Source: JACVRW01 sp963764665 (GTDB taxonomy: Bacteria > Actinomycetota > Thermoleophilia > Solirubrobacterales > Thermoleophilaceae). From it: a stretch of DNA of 64,000 bases. The stretch lies in assembly GCA_963764665.1 (NCBI GenBank), contig CAVXTL010000008.1, forward strand, positions 124,001-188,000, given 5' to 3'. The notes beneath the pieces were generated by a model. It was given only the letters and a program-made list of their open reading frames with translations, was not told the origin of the DNA and ran no database searches. Of the stretch, positions 50,167-58,641 are shown one piece after another (position 1 is the stretch's first letter; every line of letters starts with the position of its first letter). The position numbers were made by a program, and so were the translations under genes.

Positions 50167-51365
50167 CGCGGCGCGCGAGCATCGCCGCGGTCGCGGCGAT
50201 CGTCGCGGCGGTGCTGCCGGATGCCACGGCCGCGGCGGCGCCCGCCCCGCCGGTCCAGGCGCCCGCGGCGATCGTGATCGACGCGAGCGACGGGCACGTG
50301 CTCTACGCCCGGGGCCCCGACCAGCGCAGGGCGATCGCCAGCACCACCAAGCTGATGACCGCGCTGCTGGTGCTCGAGCGCGCCCGTCCGGGTGAGGTGT
50401 TCACCGCACCGGACTACGACGCGGCCCCCGCGGAATCGCGGATCGACCTGGCGGCCGGGGAGCGGATGACCGTCTCGGATCTGCTCGAGGCCCTGCTGCT
50501 CGAGAGCGCCAACGACGCGGCGGTGACCCTGGCCCACGGGGTCTCCGGGAGTACCGGCCGCTTCGTGGCCGCCATGAACCGCCGGGCGCGCGCGCTCGGA
50601 CTCGCCGACACGCGCTACGCGAACCCGATCGGCCTGGACGACCCGGCCGGCTACTCGACCGCCGGCGACCTGGCCGTCCTGGCGTCCCGGCTCATGCGCA
50701 AGCGCCGCTTCGCCCGCATCGTGGACATGCCCGCGGCCCGGCTCGCCTCGGGTGCCCGGCCGCGTGTGGTGGAGAACCGCAATCGCCTGATCGCCGGCTA
50801 CCCGTTCGTGAGCGGGGTGAAGACAGGGCACACGCTCCGCGCCGGCTACGTGCTGGTGGGGGCGGCCGGCACGCGCAGGACCGGCCGGGTGGTGAGCGTG
50901 GTGCTCGGCGAGCCGAGCGAGCCCGCCAGGGATGCCGACACGCTCGCGCTGCTCCGCTGGGGCCTCACCCGCTTCCGGCGCGTGGTGCCGCTCCGGCCGG
51001 GGCGGCCGGTGGCCGACGCCGCGATCGAGCACCGCGACGAGCGCGCCGAGCTCGTGCCGCGCCGGCGTGTGGCGCTCACGGTGAGGAAGGGTCAGCGCGT
51101 GACGCGCCGGGTGGCGGCGCCCGACGAGCTCGACGGGCCGCTGTCGGCCGGCGCCAGGGTGGGCAGCGTGAGCGTGCTGGTGGACGGGCGGGTGGTCCGC
51201 CGCGTGGCGCTCGTGACCGCGTCCGATGTACCCGGAGCGGGTACAGTGCGGGTCGTACTCTCGGCCCTTGGGGTCCCCTTGACGTTGCTTCTGCTGGTCG
51301 GCATCCTGCTCGCGGTGGGCTTGACCGCGTTGCGGATCCGCGTACGGCTGCGGCTGGTCAGATGA
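50163..51365 (+). CDS. dacF: D-alanyl-D-alanine carboxypeptidase, S11 (PBP5-like)
   Basis: A 400-residue exported serine peptidase. The signal peptide is residues 1-25. Active-site S60-T-T-K63, SAND (Ser-x-Asn) and KTGHT (third motif) are all present. It trims the terminal D-Ala of peptidoglycan stems. A C-terminal membrane helix (LLLVGILLAVGLTALRIRV) anchors it. GTG start in overlap with the LysM gene; the stop overlaps the sugar kinase as ATGA. The gene symbol is by family only. Confidence 0.92.
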   Translation: MTRRASIAAVAAIVAAVLPDATAAAAPAPPVQAPAAIVIDASDGHVLYARGPDQRRAIASTTKLMTALLVLERARPGEVFTAPDYDAAPAESRIDLAAGERMTVSDLLEALLLESANDAAVTLAHGVSGSTGRFVAAMNRRARALGLADTRYANPIGLDDPAGYSTAGDLAVLASRLMRKRRFARIVDMPAARLASGARPRVVENRNRLIAGYPFVSGVKTGHTLRAGYVLVGAAGTRRTGRVVSVVLGEPSEPARDADTLALLRWGLTRFRRVVPLRPGRPVADAAIEHRDERAELVPRRRVALTVRKGQRVTRRVAAPDELDGPLSAGARVGSVSVLVDGRVVRRVALVTASDVPGAGTVRVVLSALGVPLTLLLLVGILLAVGLTALRIRVRLRLVR

Positions 51366-52357
51366 TCGTCACAGTCACCCTCAACGCGGCCATCGACAAG
51401 ACGCTCGCCGTGCCAAACTTCCGGCTCGGCCGCCGCCACCGCGCGGTCGAGCAGACCGCCATGGCAGGAGGCAAGGGCGTGAACGTCGCCCGCGCGCTCA
51501 AGGCGCTGGGCCAGCCGGTGATCGCCACGGGGGTGGCGGGCGGGCCCACCGGCACGCTCATCACGGAGGCCCTCACCAACGAGGGCATCCTCAACGACTT
51601 CCTGCGGATCCGCGAGGAGTCGCGCACCTCCACCGCCGTCATCGACCCCACCTCCGGCGAGCAGACCGAGATCAACGAGTACGGCCCGCTCGTGTCCGAG
51701 TCCGAGCTCGACCACTTCGTCGAGAAGCTCCTCTACCTGGCCAAGGGCGCGGCCATGTGCGTGTTCTCCGGCAGCCAGCCGCGCGGCGTGGACGCGGGGC
51801 TCTACGGGCGGCTGATCGACGAGCTCCGGCGGCTGGGCGTGTCCACGGTGCTGGACTCCGAGGGCGAGCCACTGCAGATCGCCACTCGCAAGGGCCCGGA
51901 CCTGGTCAGCCCCAACGAGCTCGAGGCCGAGGGCCTCGTGGGCCGCGAGTTCGCCGACGAGGAGGATCGCGTGGCCGGCGTGGCCGAGATGGTCGAGCTC
52001 GGCGCGCGCGAGTCGATCATGACGCTGCCGAATGGCTGCCTCGCGCTGCTCTCCGACGGCACCGAGAAGCGGGTGTTCCGGGCCAGCCTCGATCCGCTCG
52101 AGCCCGTGTCCGCGGTCGGCTCCGGCGATGCCTTCCTGGCCGGCTTCGTGGCCGCCCGCTACTCGGGGAGCGGCAACGAGGACTGCCTCCGTTTCGCCGT
52201 CGCCTGCGGCGCCGAGTCCACCCAGCATTTCGGGGCTGGCGTGGTCGATCTGCGCGAGGTGGAGCGGCTTCGGCCGGAGGTTCGCGTCGAGCGGATCGAG
52301 CCGTCCGCGCTCGGCTCCGGGGGCGGGCTGGGAGACGGTTCCACGCGGGTCGGTTGA
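51362..52357 (+). CDS. PfkB-family sugar kinase (1-phosphofructokinase/LacC-like)
   Basis: A 331-residue kinase beginning MIVTVTLNAAIDKTLAVPNF, as in 1-phosphofructokinase and tagatose-6-phosphate kinase. GGKGVNVARALKALGQPV is the PfkB signature 1 and VSAVGSGDAFLAGFVAA the ATP-site Asp (signature 2). The sugar phosphate cannot be assigned. Overlaps dac by 4 nt. The last 30 residues are Gly/Ser-rich. Confidence 0.9.
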   Translation: MIVTVTLNAAIDKTLAVPNFRLGRRHRAVEQTAMAGGKGVNVARALKALGQPVIATGVAGGPTGTLITEALTNEGILNDFLRIREESRTSTAVIDPTSGEQTEINEYGPLVSESELDHFVEKLLYLAKGAAMCVFSGSQPRGVDAGLYGRLIDELRRLGVSTVLDSEGEPLQIATRKGPDLVSPNELEAEGLVGREFADEEDRVAGVAEMVELGARESIMTLPNGCLALLSDGTEKRVFRASLDPLEPVSAVGSGDAFLAGFVAARYSGSGNEDCLRFAVACGAESTQHFGAGVVDLREVERLRPEVRVERIEPSALGSGGGLGDGSTRVG

Positions 52358-52416
52358 CGCTGGAGCGGCAGTGCTAACGTCAAGCGTTCGTCCGTCGTCG
52401 AACCTAGGATGGCCCA

Positions 52417-53667
52417 ATGGAAGTTGAGATCGGCCGGGGCAAGAAGGGCCGTCGCGCATACGGCTTCGATGACATCGCGATCGTGCCCTCCAGGCGCACG
52501 CGCGACCCCGACGACGTGGACATCACCTGGACGCTCGGGCCGTACCGCTTCGAGCTTCCCCTCCTCGCCTCGGCGATGGACGGCGTGGTGTCTCCGGCGA
52601 CCGCGGGCGAGATCGGCAGGCTCGGCGGCCTCGGCGTGCTCAACCTCGAGGGAATCTGGACTCGCTACGACGATCCGGACGCCGAGCTCGAGCGGATCGC
52701 GGGCCTGCCCAAGGAGCTCGCCACCGCCGAGATGCAGCGCATCTACGCAGCGCCCGTGCGCGACGACCTCGTCGCGCAGCGGATCCGCGAGATCAAGGAC
52801 CAGGGGGTCGTGGCCTGCGCGTCGCTCACGCCCCAGCGCGTTCGCGCCCACTACGAGACCGCCATGGAGGCCGGGCTCGACGTGCTCGTCATCCAGGGCA
52901 CGGTCATCTCGGCCGAGCACGTGTCCACGCGCAGCGAGCCGCTCAACCTGAAGGAGTTCATCCGCGAGGTGCCGGTCCCGGTGATCGTGGGAGGCTGCGC
53001 CTCGTATGCCACGGGGCTTCACCTCATGCGCACCGGCGCCGTGGCCGTGCTGGTGGGCGTCGGACCCGGCGCGGCGTGCACCACGCGCGGAGTGCTCGGC
53101 ATCGGCGTCCCCCAGGCCACCGCGATCGCCGACGTGGCGGCCGCCCGCTCGCAGCACATGCTCGAGACCGGCGAGTACGTGAAGGTCATCGCCGACGGCG
53201 GCATGCGCAACGGCGGAGACGTGTCCAAGGCGATCGCCTGCGGCGCCGACGCCGTGATGGTCGGCTCGCCGCTCGCGCGGGCCTACGAGGCGCCCGGGCA
53301 CGGCTACCACTGGGGCATGGCCACGTTCCACGCCACGCTGCCGCGCGGCGCGCGCGTGAAGACCACTCAGAACGGGACCCTCGAGCAGATCCTGCTCGGC
53401 CCGGCGCACGAAAACGACGGCACCTTCAACCTGATCGGCAGCCTCCGCACCTCGATGGCCACGTGCGGGTACGAGGACATTCCCGCGTTCCACAAGGCCG
53501 AGGTGATGGTCGCGCCGTCCCTCCAGAGCGAGGGCAAGCAGCTCCAGCGCGAGCAGTCGGTCGGGATGGGCGCCACGTCGGCCGCCGTGCCGCACCCGGC
53601 GTCCAACGGTGTGGCTCCCGCCGAGGAGCCCCAGCCGGCCGGTGACCCGGCGCTAGTCGGGGAGTGA
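52417..53667 (+). CDS. guaB3: GuaB3-type IMP dehydrogenase-like protein
   Basis: A 416-residue TIM-barrel protein of the GuaB3 group typical of actinobacteria, without CBS domains. MEVEIGRGKKGRRAYGFDDI opens it; PGAACTTRGVLGIGVPQATA contains the catalytic-loop Cys, and VIADGGMRNGGDVSKAIACGADAVMVGSPLARA the phosphate site. A TAGGAT hexamer ends 6 nt before the ATG, so the mRNA may be leaderless. It lies 31 bp before guaA. Its exact reaction in the GMP pathway is less well defined than that of GuaB. Confidence 0.92.
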   Translation: MEVEIGRGKKGRRAYGFDDIAIVPSRRTRDPDDVDITWTLGPYRFELPLLASAMDGVVSPATAGEIGRLGGLGVLNLEGIWTRYDDPDAELERIAGLPKELATAEMQRIYAAPVRDDLVAQRIREIKDQGVVACASLTPQRVRAHYETAMEAGLDVLVIQGTVISAEHVSTRSEPLNLKEFIREVPVPVIVGGCASYATGLHLMRTGAVAVLVGVGPGAACTTRGVLGIGVPQATAIADVAAARSQHMLETGEYVKVIADGGMRNGGDVSKAIACGADAVMVGSPLARAYEAPGHGYHWGMATFHATLPRGARVKTTQNGTLEQILLGPAHENDGTFNLIGSLRTSMATCGYEDIPAFHKAEVMVAPSLQSEGKQLQREQSVGMGATSAAVPHPASNGVAPAEEPQPAGDPALVGE

Positions 53668-53698
53668 CGCTCCACCTCGCGCACCCGCCGGTGCCGGC

Positions 53699-55297
53699 GT
53701 GATCGGCGCGGGGGTCAGCGAGGGCGCGGGCGCGGACACGGTCGCCCCTTCCCGCCCGGCCACCGACGAGGTGCTGGTCCTCGACTTCGGCGGCCAGTAC
53801 TCGCAGCTGATCGCGCGCCGGGTGCGCGAGTGCGGCGTGTTCTCCGAGCTGCTCCCGCACGACGTGGCGGTGGAGGAGGTCACGCGCCGCGCGCCCAAGG
53901 CCCTGATCCTGTCCGGGGGCCCGGCATCGGTCTACGCCGACGGAGCGCCGGCCATGCGCGAGGGGCTGCTCGAGCTCGGGATTCCGGTGCTCGGCATCTG
54001 TTACGGCATGCAGGCGATGGTGCTCACGCTCGGCGGCCGCGTGGAGGGCGCCGAGATCGGCGAGTTCGGGCGCTCCCAGCTCACCGTCGCGGAGCCGGGC
54101 CGGCTGCTCGAGGGTCTGCCCGCGGAGCAGAGCTGCTGGATGAGCCATCGCGACACCGTCTTCGAGGCGCCGCCGGGCTTCACCGCGCTGGCCTCGTCCA
54201 CAGAGTCGCCGGTGGCGGCCATGGAGGACCCCGCGCGCGGGCTCTACGGGATCCAGTTCCACCCCGAGGTGGCGCACACCCCCTATGGCACGCAGATCCT
54301 GGAGACCTTCCTTCGCGACATCGCCGGCTGCGACATGGCCTGGAGCGCCGCCTCGGTGGTGGACGAGCAGGTGGCCCGCATCCGCGAGCAGGTCGGCGAC
54401 GGACGGGTCATCTGCGGGCTGTCCGGCGGCGTGGACTCCTCGGTGGCGGCGCTGCTCACCTACAAGGCCGTCGGCGACCAGCTCACCTGCGTGTTCGTGG
54501 ATCACGGCCTGATGCGCAAGAACGAGGGCAACCAGGTGGTGGCGGCGTTCCGCGACCACTTCAAGGTTCCGCTGATCGCGGTCGACGCGGAGGAGCGCTT
54601 CCTCGCCCGGCTCGCCGGGGTCACCGATCCCGAGACCAAGCGCAAGATCATCGGGGCGGAGTTCATCCGCGTGTTCGAGGAGCAGGCGGCCCGGCTCGAC
54701 GACCCCCATTACCTCGTCCAGGGCACGCTCTACTCGGACGTGATCGAGTCGGGAGGGGGCACGGGCGCCGCCACCATCAAGTCGCACCACAACGTCGGCG
54801 GGCTCCCGGACGACCTCGAGTTCGAACTGGTGGAGCCGCTGCGCACCCTGTTCAAGGACGAGGTGCGCCAGGTGGGCGCCGAGCTCGGGATGACAGACCG
54901 CCTCGTCTGGCGCCAGCCGTTCCCCGGCCCCGGGCTGGCCATCCGCGTGGTGGGCGGCGAGGTGACCAAGGAGCGCCTCGAGATCCTGCGCGACGCCGAC
55001 GCCATCCTCCAGGACGAGATCCGCACCGCCGGCCTCTACCGCGAGCTCTGGCAGTCCTTCTGCGTCCTCCCGGGCGACCTCCGCAGCGTCGGCGTGCAGG
55101 GCGACGAGCGCACCTACGGGTACGTGGTGGTCATCCGCGCGGTCACCAGCGACGACGCCATGACGGCCGACTGGGCTCGGCTGCCGTACGACCTGCTCGA
55201 GCGCGTGGCCTCGCGGATGATCAACGAGATCGCGCAGGTGAACCGGGTGACCCTGGACATCACGTCCAAGCCCCCCGGCACGATCGAGTGGGAGTAA
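53699..55297 (+). CDS. guaA: GMP synthase (glutamine-hydrolysing)
   Basis: A 532-residue enzyme converting XMP to GMP. The glutamine amidotransferase domain has Cys101 in LGICYGMQAM and the His/Glu in FHPEVAHTPYG. The PP-loop is LSGGVDSSVAALL and the C-terminal dimerisation domain ends RVTLDITSKPPGTIEWE. GTG start at 53699 leaves about 22 residues before the domain. The stop overlaps the next ATG as TAATG. Confidence 0.96.
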   Translation: MIGAGVSEGAGADTVAPSRPATDEVLVLDFGGQYSQLIARRVRECGVFSELLPHDVAVEEVTRRAPKALILSGGPASVYADGAPAMREGLLELGIPVLGICYGMQAMVLTLGGRVEGAEIGEFGRSQLTVAEPGRLLEGLPAEQSCWMSHRDTVFEAPPGFTALASSTESPVAAMEDPARGLYGIQFHPEVAHTPYGTQILETFLRDIAGCDMAWSAASVVDEQVARIREQVGDGRVICGLSGGVDSSVAALLTYKAVGDQLTCVFVDHGLMRKNEGNQVVAAFRDHFKVPLIAVDAEERFLARLAGVTDPETKRKIIGAEFIRVFEEQAARLDDPHYLVQGTLYSDVIESGGGTGAATIKSHHNVGGLPDDLEFELVEPLRTLFKDEVRQVGAELGMTDRLVWRQPFPGPGLAIRVVGGEVTKERLEILRDADAILQDEIRTAGLYRELWQSFCVLPGDLRSVGVQGDERTYGYVVVIRAVTSDDAMTADWARLPYDLLERVASRMINEIAQVNRVTLDITSKPPGTIEWE

Positions 55298-56916
55298 TGC
55301 GGCTCACCGGGCGCGGCGCCGCCACGCTCTTCGCGTGCCTGGCCGCGCTACTCGCGTTGCCCGCTGCGGCCACGGCCGGTGCGTCGTGCCCGGGCGTGGT
55401 GAACGCCGGTTCGTTCGCGAGCGCGAAGCAGCTCCGAAAGCTCGTCAGGCAGGAGAACCGCTTCGGTGAGCGCTATCTCGCGAGCCGGGCCCACAACCGG
55501 ACGATCGACTGGATCGGAGACCAGATCGGGGCCATCAAGGGGTTCAAGGTCCGCTCAGACCCCTTCAAGGTCTGGCGCTGGCTGCCTACCACGAAGGCCA
55601 AGGGCCGCCCCGGACTCGACATCGGGCGCGCAGGCTGGCTGAGCGTGACGGCGCGCAACGGTAAGACCACGAGCGTGCCGGTGGCCGGTGCGGTCCGCTG
55701 GTCACAGCCGACCGGGAGGAAGGGCAGCCGGAAGCGTCCACTGGTCTATCTGGGCCCCGACGAGGACATCACCGCCGCCAACTCCGCGGGCAAGGTGGTC
55801 GTCCGCGACTTCCCCGGCACCGCGCTGCCCTATGCGGCGTTCGGGATCATCGGGGTCTACGTGACCCCCGATCTCGCGAGCGCGAGCGGGGCCTACGACA
55901 GACCGTTCCTGAACGAGCTGCACCAGGAGCTGCTCGTCGCGAGCAGGGTGGGTGCCGCGGGGGTGGTCTACACGTTCGACGTGCCGCGCAAGCAGGTGCA
56001 CGGATACGGCGACCCCCACACGGGCACGATCTTCAGAGTGCCGGCGCTCTTCGTAGGGGGCGCGGAGGCCAAGCGGCTCAGGTCGCTCGCCGCGGCGGGC
56101 GCGTCGGCGCGGGTGGTGGTCCGCGCCAAGGTGGAGCGGGCGAGGACCTCGAACGTGATCGCGACGCTCCCCGGTCAGAGCAAGCAGCGGATCATCCTCG
56201 CGGCCAACACCGACGGTCAGTCGTGGGTCCAGGAGAACGGCGTGGCCGGCATGATCGCCTTCGCTCGCTACTACGCCGGCCTGCCGCTGCGGTGCCGTCC
56301 ACGGACGCTGCAGATCGCGTTCGCGAGCGCACACGATGCGATCGTCAGGGACGGGATGGGTCGTTACTCGGCGCCCCTGGATGCCCAGTACGACAAGGGC
56401 AGCATCGCGTTCGCCTTCGCGATCGAGCATCTCGGAACGCGCGAGATCCTGCCCAACGCCGCCGGCAACCGGCTCAGGTTCACGGGCAGAGGTGAGCCGT
56501 TCCTGTTCGGCGCCGGCGACAGCCTCGCGCTCCAGGACGCGGCCGCGGCCGCCACCAAGCGGCGGAAGCTCGACATGACAGCGGTCCTCAAGGGCCTCGG
56601 CCTGCCCACGCCTGGCCAGGTGCCGCCGGTGTGCTCGATGGGCGGGCTCGGGAACTTCTTCCACCCGAAGCTGATCCCCACGCTCGCGATGATCTCCGGG
56701 CCATGGTCGCTGTACGCGCCGTCCTTCAGGGAGAGCGCGATCGACTACGGGCGGATGCGCTCGCAGCTGCTCGCGATGGGCGACAGCGTCCTGGCGCTCC
56801 ACGGGTTGCCCCGGGAGCAGATCGCCGGCGACTACCTGGGGATGCGCGAGCAGCGGGCCCAGGGGGCGCCCACGTGTCCGCCCGAGAGGTATCCACAGTT
56901 CGCGCCTGGGCCCTGA
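55297..56916 (+). CDS. Secreted M28-peptidase-like protein with PA-like insert, metal ligands altered
   Basis: A 539-residue exported protein (signal peptide 1-27, ending ATAGA). A PA-like region (about 150-270) has VVVRDFPG and GAAGVVYTFD. The M28-like core follows: TSNVIATLPGQSKQRIILAANTDGQ, then FARYYAGLPLRCRPRTLQIAF. Usual M28 zinc ligands (a His-x-Asp and an Asn-Asp) read AANTDGQ and QENGV here, so zinc binding is doubtful. It may be a non-catalytic or differently acting relative. Starts by a 1-nt overlap with guaA. Confidence 0.65.
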   Translation: MRLTGRGAATLFACLAALLALPAAATAGASCPGVVNAGSFASAKQLRKLVRQENRFGERYLASRAHNRTIDWIGDQIGAIKGFKVRSDPFKVWRWLPTTKAKGRPGLDIGRAGWLSVTARNGKTTSVPVAGAVRWSQPTGRKGSRKRPLVYLGPDEDITAANSAGKVVVRDFPGTALPYAAFGIIGVYVTPDLASASGAYDRPFLNELHQELLVASRVGAAGVVYTFDVPRKQVHGYGDPHTGTIFRVPALFVGGAEAKRLRSLAAAGASARVVVRAKVERARTSNVIATLPGQSKQRIILAANTDGQSWVQENGVAGMIAFARYYAGLPLRCRPRTLQIAFASAHDAIVRDGMGRYSAPLDAQYDKGSIAFAFAIEHLGTREILPNAAGNRLRFTGRGEPFLFGAGDSLALQDAAAAATKRRKLDMTAVLKGLGLPTPGQVPPVCSMGGLGNFFHPKLIPTLAMISGPWSLYAPSFRESAIDYGRMRSQLLAMGDSVLALHGLPREQIAGDYLGMREQRAQGAPTCPPERYPQFAPGP

Positions 56917-57917
56917 CACTCGCTCTGGCGGCAGCGCTCGCGCCTGCCCAGGCGTCCGCTGCGATCACCCAGCCCCCGCAACCCAAGTCCGGGCCGGGCG
57001 GCAGCGACTACACGCACGACGGCTGGCGCGTCAGCGCGGGAGGCACGGGCTACGACGCCTGGTACGTGTTCGAGCCGCTCAGGCCGCGGCCGCGCACCGC
57101 TCCGCTCACCGTGGTGATGCACGGCTACGGCGAGTACGCGGGCTACAACCAGATGTACGAGTTCATCCGCCACACCGTCCGCAAGGGGAGCATGGTCATC
57201 TACCCGCGCTGGCAGACGAACATCGCGACTCCGTGCCCCGGGCCGATCAACATCGAGCCGTGCATGAAGTCGTCGCTGCGCGGGATCCGCGGTGGACTGG
57301 CCCATCTGCGGGCGCGGCCGAAGAAGCGTGTGCAGCCGGACCTCCGGCGGACGGGCTACTTCGGGTTCTCGTTCGGCGGCATCATCACCGCGAACCTCAC
57401 GAACCGGTATCGAAAGCTGCATCTGCCGAAGCCGCGTGCGATCTGGCTCGAGGACCCGCATGACGGCGCCCTGACCGGGTTGGACGAGCCCGCAGTGGAC
57501 GACTCCCTGCGCGGGATCCCGTCATCCGTCAAGCTCACGTGCCACTCGAGCGCCGAGGGTGTTCTCTCCGAGCCGGACCAGGGTGGGGTCGGCGCCAGCT
57601 GCAACGCGATCTTCCCGAAGCTCGGCCACATCCCGAAGCGCAACAAGGACCTGGTCCTGACCCGCGTGGACACGCACGGGACTCCGCCGCTCCGCGCTCC
57701 CCACGGCGTCTGCGCGGCGGGCAAGGACGGCGCCGACGCCTACGACTGGAACTTCTGCTGGAAGTCATGGGACGCGCTGCGCAGCTGCGCCCTGAGCGGG
57801 ACCTGGTGCAGGTACGGACTCGGCAACACCCCCAAGCACCGCTCCAACGGCAGGTGGAGCGACGGCGTCCCGATCGCCCCGTTGAAGATCCAGGACGCCG
57901 CGCCGATCCGTCCCTAG
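56874..57917 (+). CDS. Secreted alpha/beta-hydrolase
   Basis: A 347-residue exported protein. A signal peptide (about 8-27, AWALTLALAAALAPAQASA) is followed by an alpha/beta-hydrolase fold with VVMHGYGEYAGYN (oxyanion region) and nucleophile motif GFSFGG. Several Cys pairs in the C-terminal third suggest disulfides. Chosen start GTG 56874 overlaps the preceding gene by 43 nt; no better start keeps the signal peptide. Converges on the cupin with a 4-nt overlap. Confidence 0.75.
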   Translation: MSAREVSTVRAWALTLALAAALAPAQASAAITQPPQPKSGPGGSDYTHDGWRVSAGGTGYDAWYVFEPLRPRPRTAPLTVVMHGYGEYAGYNQMYEFIRHTVRKGSMVIYPRWQTNIATPCPGPINIEPCMKSSLRGIRGGLAHLRARPKKRVQPDLRRTGYFGFSFGGIITANLTNRYRKLHLPKPRAIWLEDPHDGALTGLDEPAVDDSLRGIPSSVKLTCHSSAEGVLSEPDQGGVGASCNAIFPKLGHIPKRNKDLVLTRVDTHGTPPLRAPHGVCAAGKDGADAYDWNFCWKSWDALRSCALSGTWCRYGLGNTPKHRSNGRWSDGVPIAPLKIQDAAPIRP

Positions 57918-58306
57918 GCGGGCCAGAAGTCGTCCACCAGCTCCACCTCGCCGGACTGGTCCACGAGGCGCTGGGACACGAGCACGAGAAGGGCGTCCTC
58001 CGGTCCCTCGTTCCATACCGAGCGCAGCACCTCGGGCGAGACGCGCACCACGTGCCCGGGCCCGACCTCGATCACCTCGTCGTCGAGCTTGACCTCGATC
58101 GTGCCCGAGACCACGACGATCAGCTCCTCCTGCGTCCGGTGCCGGTGGCCGTAGCTGCCCTTGCCGCCGGTCCCCGGGACCATCCGGCGCCAGGTGAATG
58201 CCACCTGCTCGGCGCCGATGTGCTCGGTGCCCATCCGAATCTCTCCGGGATAGTCGCCGCTCACATCCGGGATGTCCTCCACCGCGGTGATCGAGTAGCC
58301 GGCCAA
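57914..58306 (-). CDS. Cupin-domain protein
   Basis: A 130-residue cupin barrel. GHRHRTQEELIVVVSGTIEVKLDDE has the His/His/Glu metal motif of the first cupin half; the usual His of the second half is replaced in VSPEVLRSVWNEG. TTG start at 58306 with GGAGG 6 nt upstream. Single-gene unit, divergent from the YeaQ-like gene 44 bp away. Function unknown. Confidence 0.78.
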   Translation of the reverse strand: MAGYSITAVEDIPDVSGDYPGEIRMGTEHIGAEQVAFTWRRMVPGTGGKGSYGHRHRTQEELIVVVSGTIEVKLDDEVIEVGPGHVVRVSPEVLRSVWNEGPEDALLVLVSQRLVDQSGEVELVDDFWPA

Positions 58307-58349
58307 ATTTGCCTCCTGGTCCGTTTAGCGGGGTCGGTAGCGTTGCCGC

Positions 58350-58637
58350 GTGGGCATTCTCACATGGGTTCTGTGGGGCCTCTTCGTGGGCCTGTTCGCC
58401 CGGCTCCTGAAGCCGGGACGCCAGCGCATCGGCATCGTGCTGACGATCGTGCTCGGCATCGTGGGCTCGCTGATCGGCGGGTTCGTGGCCACCGAGTGGC
58501 TCGACATCGCCGACGCGAACGACTTCGACTTCGGCAGCTTCCTGATCGCGGTCGGAGCGTCGGTGCTGCTGCTGGCGGCCTACAACCGCGTGGACCGGCT
58601 GCTGCCGGACCGCAAGCGCAAGGAGCTCGAGCGCTGA
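58350..58637 (+). CDS. GlsB/YeaQ/YmgE family membrane protein
   Basis: A 95-residue protein with three hydrophobic helices. MGILTWVLWGLFVGLFARLL and GIVGSLIGGFVA are the hallmarks of the transglycosylase-associated/YeaQ family, whose members respond to envelope or acid stress; enzymatic activity is not shown. GTG start at 58350. It converges on the M23 peptidase. Confidence 0.85.
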   Translation: MGILTWVLWGLFVGLFARLLKPGRQRIGIVLTIVLGIVGSLIGGFVATEWLDIADANDFDFGSFLIAVGASVLLLAAYNRVDRLLPDRKRKELER

Positions 58638-58641
58638 CGGG

